DNA of 64,000 nt, taken from NCBI GenBank assembly GCA_015680685.1, contig MNCI01004501.1, positions 906,843 to 970,842 of the forward strand, in the 5' to 3' direction. A program made the position numbers and the translations under genes. Numbering within the stretch: position 1 is the first letter of the stretch; the number at the start of each line of letters is the position of its first letter. Below, in pieces: positions 51,201-54,200 of the stretch. The notes beneath the pieces are model-generated. The model did no database searches. It was not told where the DNA came from and worked only from the letters and a program-made list of their open reading frames with translations. This DNA comes from Gnetum montanum (Eukaryota > Streptophyta > Gnetopsida > Gnetales > Gnetaceae).

Positions 51201-54200
51201 TCACTAGCATTCCCCTTCCCACTCTTTATTCGACACTTGCTCCGACTCCTACTCTGACTCCCTCTCTCCCGCTCCTCATGTTCTTATGTCCTCCATTGAT
51301 CCATAGCTTTGTATTTTATTTTTGTAAGCATATGAAATATTTCATCTAATTTTGATGCATTGTTCTTTTTAGTTTAAAATAGTAGAGTATAAGTGCCCCC
51401 TCCAAGGCTAGAAAAAGATCATGTGATGACCTTTGAAGGCTTGTAAGACGATGGGAGAATTCACATCGTTGATGGCCTAAAAAAAGTGTCTTATCTGATT
51501 ATGTATCTTAAACTTGCCCTTTTCATGAGTCTATTTTGAAAACTCTTTTCTTGCATCTTATGACAATCCTAAAAGGTATAAAGATGGATATTTTGCTTAA
51601 ATGTTTTGCAATTATCAAGAGGAATTGAACATGAGATCTAGCAAAATCAAAATTTTAAAATACCAAAAATTATTGATTTAGGAATTGAACCTGCAACCTG
51701 TGAATATACATATTTTATTGGTTTTTGATACTGATCATGGAAAGAATTGAACTCATGGTTCACTGGTATGAGGAAAAAAATAACTTTAAAAAGAAAAGAA
51801 AAGAAACTAAATAGTTTCCAAGAAAGAGTCAGTTACAAGAAACAACCCATTATCTTTATTTCACTAACAAATGGAGAGAGGAGGAGAGGGAGAGAAGAAA
51901 AAGAAGGATACAACAACAAGGAGTGTGGTTGGGAAGGGAGAGAAGATTGTGGCTACTATAAGAGATAGCAAAAAGAGAAAAAACTAGTGCCACATAGCAA
52001 TTCAACATTTTGATAATTCCTCCTAGTAAGCAAGAATTCTGGGCAAGGAGGTAAAATGATCCATCTCTGTTATGCTTAATAATGATCAACGAGGACTGAT
52101 TTTCTCAACTTCTCTTGTTGCTTGCCTAATCAGCTTCACAATGCTTGTATGAAATTATCAAGATTGTTGTTGTAAGCTTGGATTGTTGAATCTCTTTATT
52201 TCTTTTCTAGATCTCTCCATCCATCCTTTGCACTCTCACACCTAAATGACTTGGATGAAAGTTGTTTCTGTAACGATTGAGAAATACCCATACCAATTTG
52301 GGGCATTTTTGGTAAAAGATTGCCAATAGGGACCAAGGATCCATGATATGAGGATTGGTACGACCTATAGAAAGTGAGAGTATCATTGGGCCCATGGATA
52401 ATTGTAAATGTTTTAAAATTGTTGAATTCTTGGGTTTTGGCTAGAATTTGGTTGATGAACCCTTCCCCTTTGAATGCATAAATCTTGGATCTAAATCCTG
52501 ATTTTGATATCTTTCTATAAGTCTAATGGAGTGGGGAAAAACCTAGGATGTTAATTTATTGTTGTGATTTATCTGTTCTCTGTTGTTGAATATATGAATT
52601 GTTTGATTAAATGATTAATGTTATGATGGTTACAAAAGTTAAATTTAAATGATCTTGTCTTATGAGTGTTGTGGGAAACTATAAAATATTATTGTACCAT
52701 TGATTAGGTCTGAGATTATTGATTTATCTAGCTTTTGTTGTCATTTCTTTGGTTTACAAATGTGTAGATGATCCTGATTAGGTATTTCTTTCTAGGTTGA
52801 ATAAAAAAAGAGTTTGATTTTTTTAAATTCAATGAATTTTGCACAGATTTTTACTATGACAATTTCTTTTCGAAATTATGTCTTAATTTTTAAAATTAAT
52901 ATTGATTGACCTGTTGCAGAGCTAGATCTTGGGACTGCTGAATTCATTTTAATTTTATATGTTAATGTCAGTTTGATTGTTGTAGAAAGAAAGTCACATG
53001 TGCATTTTCTTCCTTCAACTAGCATATTTGGGAGCTTTGGGTGTCAGCTCTTGCTCCCTATGAATGAGTGTTATAGAGAAGTTCCAGAAATTTTGCTAGG
53101 TGGCAGACTTTTTCAAGTCCAAAGAGGACATGGACTTATTGAATAGAATTCATTATGTTATGTGGTGTCGATGTGGGTGTCTTAATCTTCCGTTTGCTGA
53201 TCACATTGCATTTTGTTAGATTTTTTTTGGTTAGATTTTTGAAAGAGGTCTTGAATAGGTTCTTGGGCTTTATGGGGGGCCTTGGCTATGAGGTGGGGCA
53301 AACCACCTTTAACAGCCTCAACACTGTTTCTATGTTTTATTTTATGTTTTTGTCTTCTGTTTCTGTGAAGATGCAGTGGGGAGTTCTTTTTCCCTTTGTG
53401 GTGGAAACTCTCTCCCACCCCTTCTTTTTGGCTTGTGCTTCGTATACTTTGTATTATAATTTAATCCTGACCCTTTTGTCAGAAAAGCAGTAAGCATGAG
53501 TGCAGAATGTATCAATGCCATGCTATAGTCACATAACTATATTTGGCGAAAATTACCCCCAAGCAATTATAGTCCATTACAGTTGCTAGACAAGAGCAAG
53601 CCTAACATTTGGAAGAGTAAATGAAGAAACTTCCACTTTGAAATTTTAAAACTAAATGCAATTAGCACGACACCAAGAAGTTGGTGATAGTCAACGATGA
53701 AACTCAACCCATCTACATAGGGTACCATATTCTGAAAATTTTGAACTGAAGAGTTTGTGGAAACAAGAAAACTTGGTTCTCTAAAAGAGGAGTTTGAATT
53801 CTGATTTTCCTTTTTAAAAAATTGGAATATAAAACAGATTTGAAAGCATATGTAATCAGCCAACAATAGCTTCACATCCCCTACATCATTAAAGTCATCT
53901 TTTATAAAATAATTAACTAACAGAAAAACTCTTTCAAGTTTTGGCTTCACATATACTATAAACTGATGATAAGAAATAAGAAAAATGACAAGAAATAAGA
54001 AAATATCTGTAGCTTGCTTACGCAGGAATGCTCGAAGTTAGATTATAGAAGTATACAATAAAATCTTTACTTAATAAAAAAACATTATCCTGGAAGGGAA
54101 TTGATCTAAAATTAATAGAATAGCAAGTAGAGGTTGAGTACTGATATAATAGAGGCAGAAAATCCCTATGCCTTCAGAGTGCAGTGCAGAAAATCAATTG

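Larger units (their letters stand above)
39068..51301 (-). mobile_element. E12: minus-strand LINE inserted in solo LTR 2, 16-bp TSD
   Basis: CATAGCTTTGTATTTT stands at 39052-39067 and 51302-51317. Solo LTR 1 has the uninterrupted site at about 23813-23830. On the minus strand the element runs from 51301 (ORF1) through ORF2 to a J-like end at about 45430, where plus-strand E13 interrupts it. Its last roughly 70 bases and poly(A) are at 39068-39140. The part between (J end and most of the 3' UTR) is lost. Confidence 0.88.

Noticed and set aside
53155-53493. 112-codon frame with hydrophobic character, possible membrane protein
   Set aside because: It lies in the J-like C-terminus and 3' UTR of E11, proven by the solo LTR TSD and the LINE 3' end signature.
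53567-53950. 127-codon open frame on the minus strand
   Set aside because: No motif, AT-rich, and no similar frame in other copies; chance length for AT-rich intron DNA read by eye.
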